Positions 34,570-46,097 of a stretch of DNA of 64,000 bases are shown here, piece by piece (within the stretch, counting starts at the first letter, position 1; every line of letters starts with the position of its first letter). Origin of the DNA: Panicum virgatum (Eukaryota; Streptophyta; Magnoliopsida; Poales; Poaceae); assembly GCF_016808335.1 (NCBI RefSeq), contig NC_053149.1, positions 38,890,118 to 38,954,117 of the forward strand. Direction: 5' to 3'. The position numbers and the translations under genes are program-made. The notes under the pieces are model-generated. The model worked only from the letters and a program-made list of their open reading frames with translations. It ran no database searches and had not been told where the DNA came from.

Positions 34570-37483
34570 CTACCCTGAAATGTAGAGAAAAAGGACTTGT
34601 TAGCACAGTTCTAAGTGCCTAGGAATAAAACATAGGTTCCTGTGAAAGTAATAAGGCAATTGGTAAGTAAAACCAAAAGTAGATTGAAAACAGAACATTG
34701 ATCCCATGTACATAATATTTAAAAATTCAATAGTGCTAAAGAGCATTCATAGTGTAATTTCAAGGTCTAAAGGTTTTCTAGCAACTCATTTGATTGGAAG
34801 AAATTAATGAAAAGGTACAAATTAAGATAGACAGAATTATGTCACATGGGCAATTGCTTAACAAAAGCATCTTTTACACAATGAAGATTATTACTTAACT
34901 AAAAAAAGAACTGCAAAGAAGAGTAATTAACGCATAATTGATCATATCAAAGTTTATTGACGCTATTAAATCATTCCATCTAGATTTCTTTCACCATCTA
35001 AGTACCCAAATGGATAAAATAGTATTGCAGCACTGTACTCCTTAAGTATTTGCTAAAACTCAAGGAAAAATCATTTATGGATTGAGAGTCATCAAATTGG
35101 CACACAACTTCTCTAGCTTCTTGTGAACGCCTCCAATTTCTAAGTTCTGGGTCAAAGTGATTTTCTTATCTAGCTAACTTCCTGAATGGAGATCCATAGC
35201 TGATCCGAAAAAAAGGCAAACAAACATAACACAATAAGGTACAAAATGGAAGGGACTCATAATTATTTATGGCAAAAGTTCAAAACTTTCATCAAATGAA
35301 GGTGGCCATGCGTTCTAGTTATTGAGGGAGAAATTGGCAATTTCAGGAAGTAGCAATTTATTTCAGACATATGTTTGCACCTTACATATCAGCATAATTC
35401 TCATAGAAACAAAATGGAAAAAAATAATTATTGTTTTAAAATAGCATCATTAGTATTCAAGTTGCAAACGCTCCCTCCGTTTTTATTTAGATTTGTCCTA
35501 AGTCAAACTTGGCTAACTTTGACCAAATCTAAGAGTAACAACAATACTAACCTACCTATGCACTATCAACATATATTTCATGGTGAATTCAATGTAACAA
35601 ATTTGGTGTTGTAAATGTTACTATTTTTTCTACAAATTTGATCAAAGTTGGATAAATTTGACTTAGGACAAACCTAGTACAACATGTAAATAAAAACAAA
35701 GGGAGTATACAACTAGTGTATTTGTATTTGGCAGATTTCAGACATATGAAACACATAATTATCACAAAGGAGCTGAATTATGGTAACAAATATACAAAGT
35801 TGGTAAGAGAAAACCGAGCTTAACATTGCTGTCTTTTCCTAAATATTCTAAAATTAGTGTCTTGAATCAGCAAAAGCTAAAAGCCTCAGTTGCACACTTA
35901 AAACAAACCCTAGAACCCATGAAACTCAAAATTTATGAACCATTTTAGCTACCGAGCAAACAAAATAAGCACAACGTACAGTCCCTTGAATCCAAGCAGC
36001 AGTCAAACAGCAATGAATAATTCAAAATCTATCAGTAGTAAGCATCAAACTCCTCTTGTTTAACAAAATCCAAATCTAGGGAGCAAAACTTCCATATCAA
36101 AGCATTAAACAGGCATGCTACTTTATACCATAACAGATTACAGATGTGCATGCATCAGACCATTTAGATAATCATACGGAAAAAAATGAATAGCATGAAC
36201 AAACATGGCACAAAGAGAGAAGGGTGGCTATGCAAATCACCGGAAAGTTCATCTTGTGGAGCGAGGAACTCAGGTGGCCATGCCAAGGTGTAGGCATACA
36301 TGGGGTCCCCGTACTCCTTGCCATCTTCCATCGCCAAGCGCTCCAGCTTGCCAGTCTCCATATGGAACGAGTAGCGCCCATATCCCCATGTCTTGATGAA
36401 AACCTTCCCGGTGTGGGCATAGTCGACATCGCTGAGCCAGGTGCAGATCACGCGACTCATTGGGTCCTTGGGAAGCCCAGGCACGGTGTCGAGCACCTTG
36501 GTTATGCACATCTCCCTCTCCATCAACCATCCCCTATCGCTGCACCTGGCCTTTCCACGCACCCAGATCTGCAGATCGTCGTCCTCCAAGATCGATGCCA
36601 TGCACAGACGGCCGTCCTCCGGCATCTCCCCGACGCGGTACTTGTTGTGGTGGTCCCCCAGGACGGCAGGCACCGGCATGAAAGAGAACTCCAGCGTGCG
36701 AGGATCCAGCTGGAGCAGGCGGCTGGAGTTGCAGATGTGCCAGTAGATGTTCCCAGCCGCGTGCACGCAGCGGGCCTCGAACCACCACGGGTCGAAGTCG
36801 ACGATGACCCCCTCCGCCCGCGGCAGCGCGCGCCAGGCACAGTCGCCGTCGCGGACGGTCGCGACCCAGGCGCGCGGGAGGTCGCCGTCGACGGTGATGC
36901 AGACGGCGTCGAAGGAGAGCCTGCTCGGGTGCGCGCGCGAGAGCACGGCGACGCCGATGACGCTCCTGCCGCCGCTCCAGCGGTCGCCGGGCAGCGCGCC
37001 GCGCGGCGGCGGCGGGAGCAGCACGCGGCGGCTCGACGCCGGGTCGACGGCGAGGATGCGGGGCAGGAGCGACTGGGGGCGCGGGTGGTGGACAAGGAGG
37101 ACGAGACCGAGGTGGACGTCCTGGATGGAGAGGCCGCGGGCGGCGTTGGGATTGAGCTTGAGGGAGAGGAGCGGGGAGGCGGCGTCGAGCGGGACGAAGA
37201 CGGCAGGGTGGTGGGTCTTGTCCGACGTCGGCGAGGGGGGCGGCTCGGCCGGGTTCAGCGGGTGGAAGAAGTAGCCGAGGAGGGGCGGCGCGCGCGGGAG
37301 GGCCCGGGAGGCGGCCCGGCGCCAGCGGTGGCAGGCGAGCGCCGCGCGGAGGAGGTCGGCGGGGGCGAGGCGGCGGAGGATGGCGCGGAGGGTTTCCTCC
37401 GTGAGGTCGGCGACCGTCGTCCCCCTCTCCGCGGGCGCCGGCGGAGGGAGGGCGCCGGCATGAGCGCCTGCACTCATGATCAT
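34570..37483 (-). CDS. F-box protein gene
   Basis: Exon 1 runs from ATG 37483 to 36241; joining its GT donor to the CAG acceptor at 34575 adds a Gly codon and a TAG stop (34572-34570), giving about 415 residues. Without that splice the frame runs on to 36164. The F-box is at residues about 26-60 (DLTEETLRAILRRLAPADLL, CHRWRRAA), the Skp1-binding adaptor of SCF ubiquitin ligases. The remainder is an F-box-associated region like that of large grass families: FDAVCITVDGD, RAWVATVRDGDCAWRALP, GNIYWHI, WLSDVDYAHTGKVFIKTWGY, YGRYSFHMETGKLERL. Substrate unknown. The 5' half is very GC-rich, typical of grass genes. The frame is intact and looks like a working host gene. The open frame of 510 codons on the opposite strand is a GC-driven shadow. 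Confidence 0.88.
35471..35705. mobile_element. Stowaway-like MITE in the F-box gene intron
   Basis: Inverted ends CTCCCTCCGTTTTTATTTA and TAAATAAAAACAAAGGGAG, with a central inverted TTTGACCAAA / TTTGATCAAA. TA follows on the right; the left flank is CG, so one TA copy has mutated. It lies within the intron 34576-36240. Confidence 0.75.
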
Positions 37484-39107
37484 GGTTGGTGCCCAATCGC
37501 CAAGCGGGAGACGGGGTTGCTCAGGCGAGGGGAGCGGATGGGAGGGGAGGGGAGGTTTTTGGTCGGGGATAGAGAGGGAGGCCGACAGCTGGAGACCACT
37601 ACGCCCACCTCTCTCTCCGCCTGCTGCTGCTTGTGCAAAACGACACGATTAGGAAGCTGCTTTCCGTACGTTCAGTTCAGGGTTTCAGCCGTTCAGGCTT
37701 TTGGAACGAGGCAGGAAAAGAGAGTAGTATTTGTGAGAAGTGTTTTCAAATTTTGAAACACCTCGTATATTCATGGTCCGTCACTCCATCTTAGATATAG
37801 CTGGATCTTCAAATTTATATTCACTTAGGGCACGTGCAATATATATTGTTGACTTAGATTTTTAAATTTATATCCACTTAGGGCACGAGCAATATATATT
37901 GTTGAAATGGTAAGTAAGACTGATACCAGCCAAAAAGTAAGAGCAAAGTTAATAAAACCACCGACCGCCGGCCGCAAGATTGCCATGTCATCACACAAAT
38001 AGGAGTGGTGGTGGTGGACCCCGCCATCTTTTAAGGCTTCTGGTGAATAGCAGTTGTGAGAAGCAATAAGAGAGAGGCAACTTGTGGGGTAGCTGCCCAT
38101 CGACATATTTCGCCTGTTTGTTGCCTGCGCTTCACCAACCGCCCGCTTCTTTCTCTCTCCTATTTTCTCTCTCTTTCCCATTAAATTTTGTCGGCTCTTC
38201 GTCCTTTATTATACTTGCTCTAAATAGCTAAGTGAAACTTCACAATGCTTATATTTTGGAGTGGTAAGCAAGGTGGATCCCGCTAAGATTAAAAAAAACA
38301 CCTTACTTCTCAACCTCTCGTGATAGGATGGCCGGGTACAGAACTCCAACAAAGTGGGTCCCGTAGACATATTCTATTTTATTGCTTATGGCGTGGTAAT
38401 AAGCTTATAGTCTGGTAGTAGTTCCATCCAACTTCCACAGTGCTTATGGCCTGGTAATAAGCTTATAGCATTTATTCCTTACTACCTGGTTTTTCACTAC
38501 ATTATGAATGCCTTATAGTCTATTTGGAAGGGCTCCAGCTCCTGCTACTGCAGAGAAGTCGTTTTGAAAAATATTTTGTAGAATAACTTCTTCATTTTCT
38601 CACGATTGGATAGAAGCGATCTCATGTCCAATATATCCTTGGCTATCTGGCTTGTTGTTTAGTTGAATTGTATAATTTCCCTTAATTTATAACTTTAATT
38701 TATATAAAACAATAAAAAATAGGTAAATATGTTCATGCGTTGCTACAGAAGAAAAAAATCATCCCACTCGCTTAGCCTAATAAACATGGTTTTAACTCAT
38801 GCCGCAACTCTGATTTATGATCAAACCGTACCAATTACTCCAAAATGGGCTTAATTATAAAAATTGAAAATAAAGATGAAAAAAATACTTAGAATATTAC
38901 AGGAAGGCAATCTTGGTTTGAAACATTTTGAGATTTCGTGCTCTAATTCTAACATTGTCCCCGACTCTACTTCGGGATGTCTGTCACCCTCGTGCATGGT
39001 GCTCTACCAAGGTATCTGGCTTGTGGAAGCCAGGTAGAGTGCGATTTTTGGTAAGCCGGCAATCGAAGCGCAGAACAATTTCGGCGGGTGGGCATGCCGG
39101 CACCTTA
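37484..39107. other. Intergenic region upstream of the F-box gene with MITE-like debris
   Basis: No gene is supported. It contains a direct repeat of about 54 bp (37808-37910, units with CACTTAGGGCACG and GCAATATATATTGTTGA). A possible degenerate MITE at about 37880-38226 has ends AGGGCACGAGCAATA and TATACTTGCTCT. Another repeat-rich patch lies at 38380-38480 (TAATAAGCTTATAG twice). Confidence 0.45.
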
Positions 39108-39335
39108 GGGTGTGTTTAGTTCATGAAAATTTTTGAATTTGGGTACTGTAGCACTTTTATTGTTATTTGGTAATTAATGTCCAATTATGGACTAAGTAAG
39201 CTTAAAAGATTCATCTCGTCATTTTTAGTTGAACTGTATAGTTAGTTATTTTTTTCAACTATATTTAATGCTCCATGTATGTATCCGAAAATTTGATATA
39301 ACAGATACCATAGGAAAATTTTTGGAAACAGGGCC
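39108..39335. mobile_element. Tourist (PIF/Harbinger-type) MITE
   Basis: Ends GGGTGTGTTTAGTTCATG and GGAAACAGGGCC flanked by TTA on both sides (39105-39107, 39336-39338). The interior matches the classic grass Tourist layout (GTACTGTAGCAC, TTAATGCTCCATG). Confidence 0.85.
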
Positions 39336-39519
39336 TTAATCGGTGCTAGCGCGTGCATGCGGATCCAGAAGATGGTGGCCCATTAATTCATGCCCAAAAG
39401 CAATTAAAACTTAAAAGTGCTACGAATTACTAAGTTGATCCTCTAAAAAAACTAAGCTGCAGGCACATTAAAGCGGACGTCGAAGCTTGAAGCAGAAGCT
39501 AGAGACCTGCCATTTGCTG

Positions 39520-40030
39520 CAGTCTTTTCCAAATGTTTTTCAAACACTTCAAAATGTTCTGAAAAGTTTGAATTTTTGCAAAACTGTTTGGGAACAAATT
39601 AAAGTGTTCTAGAAAATTTTCTCCACTTTTTGTAAATGTTTAGTTAAAAGTTCAAAATGTTCTGAATATTTGTTCTGGAACATCTGTTCTAACTTCTTTT
39701 GGAATATTCAATTTTTTTAAATGTTTCAAACATTTTAGAATGTTTGAAAATAATTTATTTTGATCTGAATAAATTGTTCTAGAGTAAAATTTTGCATCAT
39801 TTTAATGAGTGTTTCGAAAAAATGTTTCCGGCTTTTCTGAAAATTCTGTAAATATTTCAGAATTGTTTCTAAACAATTTAAAGTGTTCTAAAAAAATGTT
39901 GACCAAAAAGTTCCCAAAAATTGTTTCAAGCTTTTCTAAAAACTCTCAAAACACTTCAGAATGTTCCAAATGTTTTAAGCATTTCAGAATTGCTTGAAAC
40001 AATTCAAAATGTTCCAAAAAAAGTTCCATC
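39520..40030. repeat. Degenerate A/T-rich repeat dense in GAA/TTC units
   Basis: About 500 bp built from variants of AATGTTCTGAAAAGTTTG / TTTCAGAATTGTTTC with irregular 20-40-bp spacing. It contains several GAAnnTTC or TTCnnGAA arrangements (TTCTGGAAC, GGAATATTC, GAAAATTC, GAATGTTCC), which resemble heat-shock elements. No open frame is credible. A decayed minisatellite is the conservative reading. Confidence 0.6.
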
Positions 40031-41147
40031 TAGCCATTTGAGATTTATAATAAACATTTACGTGAATAATAAAATTGCTTTCAAACAATTTTGCTTTAGG
40101 TGAAGCTGAAACCAAAATAAGCTGTACCAAATATATAATTTCATATGGACATCAATGCAAACAAAAGAGGACTGAGTAAACGCATGATAGTTCTTTAGCA
40201 ACGGAAATAAAAAGTAGATGGAAATGGTAAAATCCGTATGTCTTATAATTAGAGTCAAGGAACGTATTCAGGGCTTCCCATACTACACTTTGAACAAAGC
40301 TAGCTAATTGTGCTCAGGACAAATGAATAATGGAAGGCGAAAGTCTAATCAAATTACTGAACTGAACTCGTCTACTGGAAGAAGGAAACAAATGAGAGTA
40401 AATGAAACATACCTAGCACTTTGTTTAAGCTAATTGAAGAACAACACCAAAACGAGTACAAAATGCGAATCTGGATTACTTTCTGTTCGGAAATTTTAAC
40501 CAATGAATTGCCGAATAACCATGAACCGAAGAACTGAAGAGAAAGCAGAATAAAAGAGAGAGACGTGTGCTGAATATGGGCCCATCCTCCCTAATGGGCT
40601 TTGGAACGGAACGACAGCACAACACAGCACATCGAAGGTTTATGCGACACGACGCCGCGCGGCCGCGTGCGAGGAATAGAATTAAAATCTCTATCTCAAC
40701 TATGAGAAAAACAAAGATACCAATTTGTCCTAAGATAAGGTATCTTGTTTTTTACCCAATTTGTGGCCCTCACGCTTAAATGCTTACACATTCATCAGAT
40801 TTTAATGCTCTAGTATAGGCTATATTTACATACTCCCTCCATATTTGAAGAGAAAGTCATTTTGGACGGTGACACGATTTCCAAAACTTCTTATTTTTCT
40901 AAAAATATTTATCGCAAAGTGATATATTTATATTTTTATGAAAGTATTTTTCAAGACAAATCTATTTGTATGGTTTTTGTATTTTAAAACTCAACAACTC
41001 AAAAATTTTGATTGTACATTACCATTGATGATCCTTATAGAAGCACTATAGATCACAATTTGAGGTGAAATTAGTTTATCATGGGAATGTAGGGTTCGTT
41101 AACTGGATGGGTGCAAACTGAGGTAGACAAGGGACTAAAGTCTCATA
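40031..41147. other. Intergenic, A/T-rich; one partial Stowaway-like end
   Basis: No gene is supported. At 40830 TACTCCCTCCATATTTG looks like a Stowaway terminus, but no matching right end is found before the next MITE at 41148. Confidence 0.5.
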
Positions 41148-41394
41148 CTCCCTCCATCTTGAAATACAAGGCATTTTGGCTTGTCCTCAGTTAAATTGTT
41201 CTAAGTTTGACCAAGTTTATAAAAAGATTAACAATATTTTGAATGTCAAATGATAATAATTAGATCCATTTTGAAATATATGTTCATAATTTACTTAAAA
41301 AATGTGTTAGATGTTAATATTCTTCTCTATAAATTTGGTCAATTTTAAACTATTTTATCTAAGGAAAAATTGAAATATAAGTGGACGGAACGAG
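41148..41394. mobile_element. Stowaway MITE
   Basis: Begins CTCCCTCCATCTTGAAATA after TA (41146-41147) and ends AAATATAAGTGGACGGAACGAG before TA (41395-41396). Inverted terminal similarity and TA duplication fit Stowaway. Confidence 0.8.
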
Positions 41395-41588
41395 TACGTG
41401 GTTCGAAGTAATGATAACAAAACAAAGAGAATGCCGTAATAACCACTAAATGAGACATGAGATCCTTAAATTAAGGGACAACTGAAGGTGCAGATGAGAA
41501 AGACAAAAGGCTCCTGTTGCCAGCACAAATGGCCTCTCATCTTCAACGCATGTAAGCACACAAGGGATAACAAGCAAGCGTGCTTTAC

Positions 41589-41691
41589 CTATTCCACATT
41601 CATCAGCAGCATTTTCTTTATTCTTTAAACACTCTTTGAATTCATGCAGTTCAGAAAAAATCAGATTTGCATGGTAGATAACAATTGCCTT
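41589..41691 (-). CDS. Orphan exon-like segment next to the CACTA element
   Basis: On the minus strand a 103-bp open segment lies between an acceptor (TATATTTCAG) and a donor (GTAAAG), reading KAIVIYHANLIFSELHEF then KECLKNKENAADECGIG. The CACTA insertion point is about 10 bp upstream of the acceptor. I do not recognise the protein and could not find neighbouring exons with confidence, so it may be a relic. Confidence 0.35.
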
Positions 41692-41701
41692 CTGAAATAT
41701 A

Positions 41702-42959
41702 CACTACTACAGAATACATCATCGCAAACGCCCCATCACCGCCGGTTTGTTTTGAACCGGCGGTGATAGTCTATCACCGCCGGTTCCAAATGAACCCGGC
41801 GGTGATGCTAACATATCACCGCCGGTTCGTAATACGACCCGGCGGTGATGCTCGAAGCATCACCGCCGGGTCGTATTACGAACCGGCGGTGATATGTTAG
41901 CAGCACCGCCGGATTGTAATATGACCCGGCGGTGATGTGTTCTCCACCTATTTTAATTCTTCTCACCTCTCCCCTCCCTTCATCCCACCGCCGCCCCCAC
42001 AGCACATGGCGGCTCGCCTCCCGCCGCCAGCCCACAGCGCACGCAGCCCCTCTCCCTTCATTCCTTCTCCTCCCTCTCATTCCCCATCTCCTCCCCTCTC
42101 CCCTCCTCTCCCTTCTCTCCCCAGTGGCGGGGAGATCCACGTGCGGCCAGTCGGCCGCCGCGGGAGCTCGACCGCGGGCCTGCGTGGGAGCTCAGTGCGG
42201 GACATCCACGCGCGGGAGCTCGACCACGGCCATCGTGGGAGCTTGACTGCGGCCGGCGCAGGAGCTCGGCGCTTGCGGCCAGATCCACGCCGCGGCGGCC
42301 GTCACACAGGGCGCCTCCGCCAACCCTTCCCCTTCCCTCTCTGCTCCTTTCCCCTGTGGCGGGAGCGACAAGTGCGGCGGCGGCGGGAGCAGCAAATGCG
42401 GCGGCGGCGGGAGCGGCGAGATCCGGTGCGGTGCCATGCGAATCGACCTCTGTGAGGTGCGGTGCCCCTCCCCTCCCCTCCCCTCCTCACGACTGCCCCT
42501 AACCTCACCTCCCCTCTCTTCCCCTGCAGGTAGGGAAGCGGCGAGCACGCGGCGGCGGCACGGAGCAGGGTCCGGGGGCGGCGCGGAGCGGGCCCAGGGC
42601 GGCAGCGGCGAGCAGAGTCCACTGCAGGAGGGCTCATGGGGCGGCGACGGGCTGGGAGTAGCAGGAGGGTCAGCGCCTCCTCTCTGCGGTGGTGGGCAGC
42701 GAGCAGCAGGAGGGCCGCCGCCTCCTCTCTGCGGCGGTGGGCAACAGCGAGCAGTAGGGGACCGCCACCTCCTCTCTGCGTCGGCGGGCAGCGAGCAGCA
42801 AGAGGGCATTTTTTTTGTTTTGGGACAGGTTCAACACCGCCGGTTGTGGAACCGGCGGTGATGGCCCTCCTTATCACTGTCGAGTTAAATCCAACGCCCC
42901 TCAAAACCGGCGGTGATGACCATTTTGAACCGGCGGTGATAAGGGGCGCTGGAGTAGTG
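41702..42959. mobile_element. Non-autonomous CACTA element
   Basis: Ends CACTACTACAGAA (41702) and CTGGAGTAGTG (42959), with a 3-bp duplication ATA at 41699-41701 and 42960-42962. Subterminal regions are packed with the motif ATCACCGCCGGTT / AACCGGCGGTGAT in both orientations, about ten copies at the left end (41730-41940) and four or five at the right (42830-42945), as expected for transposase-binding repeats. The interior (41940-42830) is GC-rich, with a C-T-rich intron-like tract ending CCCCTGCAG near 42530, but no recognisable protein. It is too short to encode a transposase. Confidence 0.93.
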
Positions 42960-43190
42960 ATATCTCCTATAAATATATCCCCCAAAAGTTCTCCTATACT
43001 ATTGACCATTATATTCTTTTGTGAATTGTATGCCATTGGAAAATTTATGTTACACTTAGCAATTATACATTTAGTTTTAGTGGTTATGATATCGTTGAAC
43101 CAATTTTCTACTGTGAAGGAAGAGCCAAATCTACCATCATACTCAGAGATCCTTAGTTTGAACTATAAATCATAAATATTTAGCAATTGG

Positions 43191-43348
43191 CAGGGGCGAA
43201 GCCACGTTCAAGTAGCCTGGTGCCCATGCACCAGGGTAGCGGAAAACATTACCACTAATTTGACTTAAATTTATCATGGATTGCTGCAAAAGTTTACAGA
43301 TTTCTTTAGAAGTGCACCACGGTAATCTTAGCGCTAGCTTCGCCACTG
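43191..43348. mobile_element. hAT-type MITE
   Basis: 158 bp with inverted ends CAGGGGCGAAGC and GCTTCGCCACTG, flanked by a perfect 8-bp duplication GCAATTGG (43183-43190, 43349-43356). Confidence 0.93.
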
Positions 43349-43356
43349 GCAATTGG

Positions 43357-44216
43357 TAATAGAAGGAGTTTCCTGTACATGCTAAACTGGACTACCTCTT
43401 ACCACTTTAAAAATCAAAATAACATACTAACAAACTGAATCCTTCAGTTATTGAACATAAGTAATATACTGTAATGACGGAGCAACACATTGTTTGGTTC
43501 TGAAATCCAAAAGAGACTCTCATGGGAAATTAATCAAACAGGTTCTGAAACTGATCAATCTTTTTGTTTTTCGGATGGTATGTAAGGTGGGAATTGAACT
43601 TGCAGCAGCTGGTACCATATCTCAACACACCAACAGTGCTATGCAGTACATCATCACCATTATGATAGAAATCTGATTTAGCGGCTAACTCTGCAATCAT
43701 TGATGATGTAGACAGTTGGTACGGTATGAAAAAAGAGGCACTAATTCAGTGATATCTGATCTTAATCGTCAAGTGTTTGTTCAGGTATTGTAGCTCGCTA
43801 ACGTGTTTATCATGTTTTTGTGAAACAGCCTATGGATATGTGTACAATTTGCTTGGACATGTGTGTCGTCAGTGAAATAGAGATGGAGAGCCTAGGGATG
43901 GAAACTACATAGGGGAGAGATCACTCGGGAGTTGGGACAATTCACTGCTTTCTGCCTTACTGCATGCTTTATGACTTGCATGGATGGTATTGGATCGGAT
44001 AGATATTTGTTCAGGCTTTTACTTTATCTTGTTCTGTTATATGAAATTGATGCTTCAATTTTTTTTTGACACGCTGCAACGCACAGGTAGGAACCTAGTA
44101 GAATTAAAACACCCCCCCCCCCCCCCGAAACCACAAATCACGCTCCCAATCTCAGCTCTCGAATTGAAGGCTACCCATGATTTGGCTGCCCATTAACTTG
44201 GCTTTAGGCCAGTCTC
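43357..44216. other. Intergenic, no gene seen
   Basis: A/T-rich sequence without a supportable reading frame. It contains a run of 15 C at 44112-44126. Confidence 0.5.
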
Positions 44217-44385
44217 ACTGAGGGGTTTATGAAAGATTTCGTGGCATTAAATATCATCAATTTTACTGACATAGCAAGACGAAAAAATGATGGAGTTTCA
44301 TTCATCACTATGAAAACCATCTGGCACAAATAGCTAGTTCCCAGTCTAAATAACTGTACCATGAAATTGTGCACTGAGACTGGCT
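44217..44385. mobile_element. Tourist-like MITE
   Basis: Inverted ends GGCCAGTCTCACTGAGG and GTGCACTGAGACTGGCT between TTA copies (44214-44216, 44386-44388). Confidence 0.8.
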
Positions 44386-44399
44386 TTAGAGCCGACTCC

Positions 44400-46097
44400 C
44401 AATTCCGCAGCAGTCACAATGCGGTCTTCGTTTTGAACGAAGTAGTTGCTGATTCCTGAAGAGCTTGAGCTCCGCTGGGGCTCCTCCTCTGTATCGGGAG
44501 GATGCTGAGCCCTTCTGCTTTGACTGTCCCCGTTCTAGACTCAGATGAAGATGACCCCACCAGGTCGCGAGGCGAAGCGCGGTGCGGACTGAGCTTAGCA
44601 GTTGTGCGGAGACATCTGGGCAAGTGCAGGGGAGTTGATGCCGACATGAGTTTCCCTCGCGTTGGCACCACCGTCTTCGCACTCAGCCTCCAGGTCACTG
44701 AGCTCCAAGTCTCGGGCGCCGTTGGAGCCAGGGGTCTTCGGGCCGGCCGGAGGAGCCATGGCGGCAGAGAAGGGCTCAATGGCGTGCAGGATACCGCTCT
44801 TGCTTGGTGCATCCTTGGAGTCCCCCTTGTCTTGCATGGGTGAGGTGGAGAGAAGTTGCTCCATGATCCGGGGGTGCTTTGGCGCATCGGTCCCTGAAGC
44901 GCTGCATTTCCTTTTCGTCTTCTCCAAGCGGCTCATGGTAGAGGTGCCGCCAGCACCCTGGGGGCCCTCTTCACGGCCCCCTTCTCTTTTCCCACTTTCT
45001 TCATCTTCTTTATCTTTTTGGTCTTAACGAGCCTCGCCTTGGCAACCCCCCCGGGGGCTTTGATAAGACTCGGTTGGTCCAAGTCCCCCTAGCTTCGCTA
45101 ACCGGAGCTGGCATTCATTGTTCAACTCCGGGCCTAGGACTTCATCGGGCTGGCTCTCCACGACTCCTGCATCGATCTTTGCACATGCATGTAAGAGGTG
45201 AGTGACCGAAGGTGTGCAACAAACGAGCAGCACAAAGCAACAGTTACGTTCTTTCTTCAACTTAAATGATGTGATGAAGTTGGGCACGGGAATACCACCG
45301 ATCCATTGGTCTTCAGGTAGCAAGGCCTCGATGGACCACCCCGCTCTTACCGAAAAGCATCGGCAGGCCAAAAACTCCTCGACAATATCGTACGTGCCAA
45401 ATACCTTGGAAACCTCGCGAGGCATAGTGAGGAAGGCTTCATGCTTTGGCTTGTCTTCCACGTCTAGGCTTGAAGTCTTGCCCATCTCGCGATGCTCTCA
45501 ACCACGAGAGGGTGGCTCTTCACCACCAGGTCGAGGGGGGACCTTGTTGTAGAACCAGAGCGAAGCCCAGTCCTCCCACCCACTTGTTCTTGTATGCCAC
45601 CACTGGGCTAGGGATGCTGATGCAGTACACGAAGATGTAACACCTATATTGGGGCTCCGCTTTGGCTCCTTGACAGTCAGAAGACCGCACCATGATCTTC
45701 TTCGGCTTATAATGCACACGGTAGACGCGTGCAAAACCTTCGGCGTTAGGGTTGATGCGGCAGGTCTTTGCCAACCAAAAGTACATGTTCAGCTGAAGAA
45801 ATGAGCTGGGGTCATCTGGTGCAAAAATACCTTGTACAACTAAAAAACTTCCACCACGACATGATCCAGGGGGAAGCGAAGACTGTCTATGAAGAAATCC
45901 TTGAACACGACAACTTTATCCACCTCCGGATGGGCCGATGTCTCATTGGCAAGGGGCACTCGAGCAGAGCCGTCGGTGATCATGCCGCGCTTCACCAGGT
46001 CGTCAAGTATGCTCGGCGTCATGCAGGTCGACCCAAGGAATGATGATGGTGATGCCTTCGCGCGGTCGCCCATCAGAGCCATTTTCTCTAACACGGA
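44400..46097 (-). pseudogene. Putative gypsy-type transposon protein (Transposase_28-like) remnant
   Basis: Minus-strand fragments in several frames align in order with the plant repeat-borne protein annotated 'putative gypsy type transposon' (PF04195-like): start near MALMGDRAKASPSS (about 46082), VVVFKDFFIDSLRFPLDHVV (45840-45930), LNMYFWLAKTCRINP then EGFARVYRVHYKPKK (45690-45800), FITSFKLKKERNCCF (about 45240), and a charged region KTKRKCSASGTDAPKHP near 44900. Several frameshifts and stops interrupt it, so it is dead. The 5' leader seems to continue beyond the LTR insertion at 60303. Confidence 0.6.

Noticed and set aside
36224..37756. Plus-strand open frame of 510 codons
   Set aside because: It is the complement of the F-box gene; its Arg/Glu/Gly-rich composition follows from the GC-rich antisense strand, and no domain is recognisable.
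44112..44126. Poly-C run as a possible quadruplex regulatory site
   Set aside because: A single unbroken C15 tract without spaced G/C triplets or a nearby gene; most likely slippage or assembly noise.
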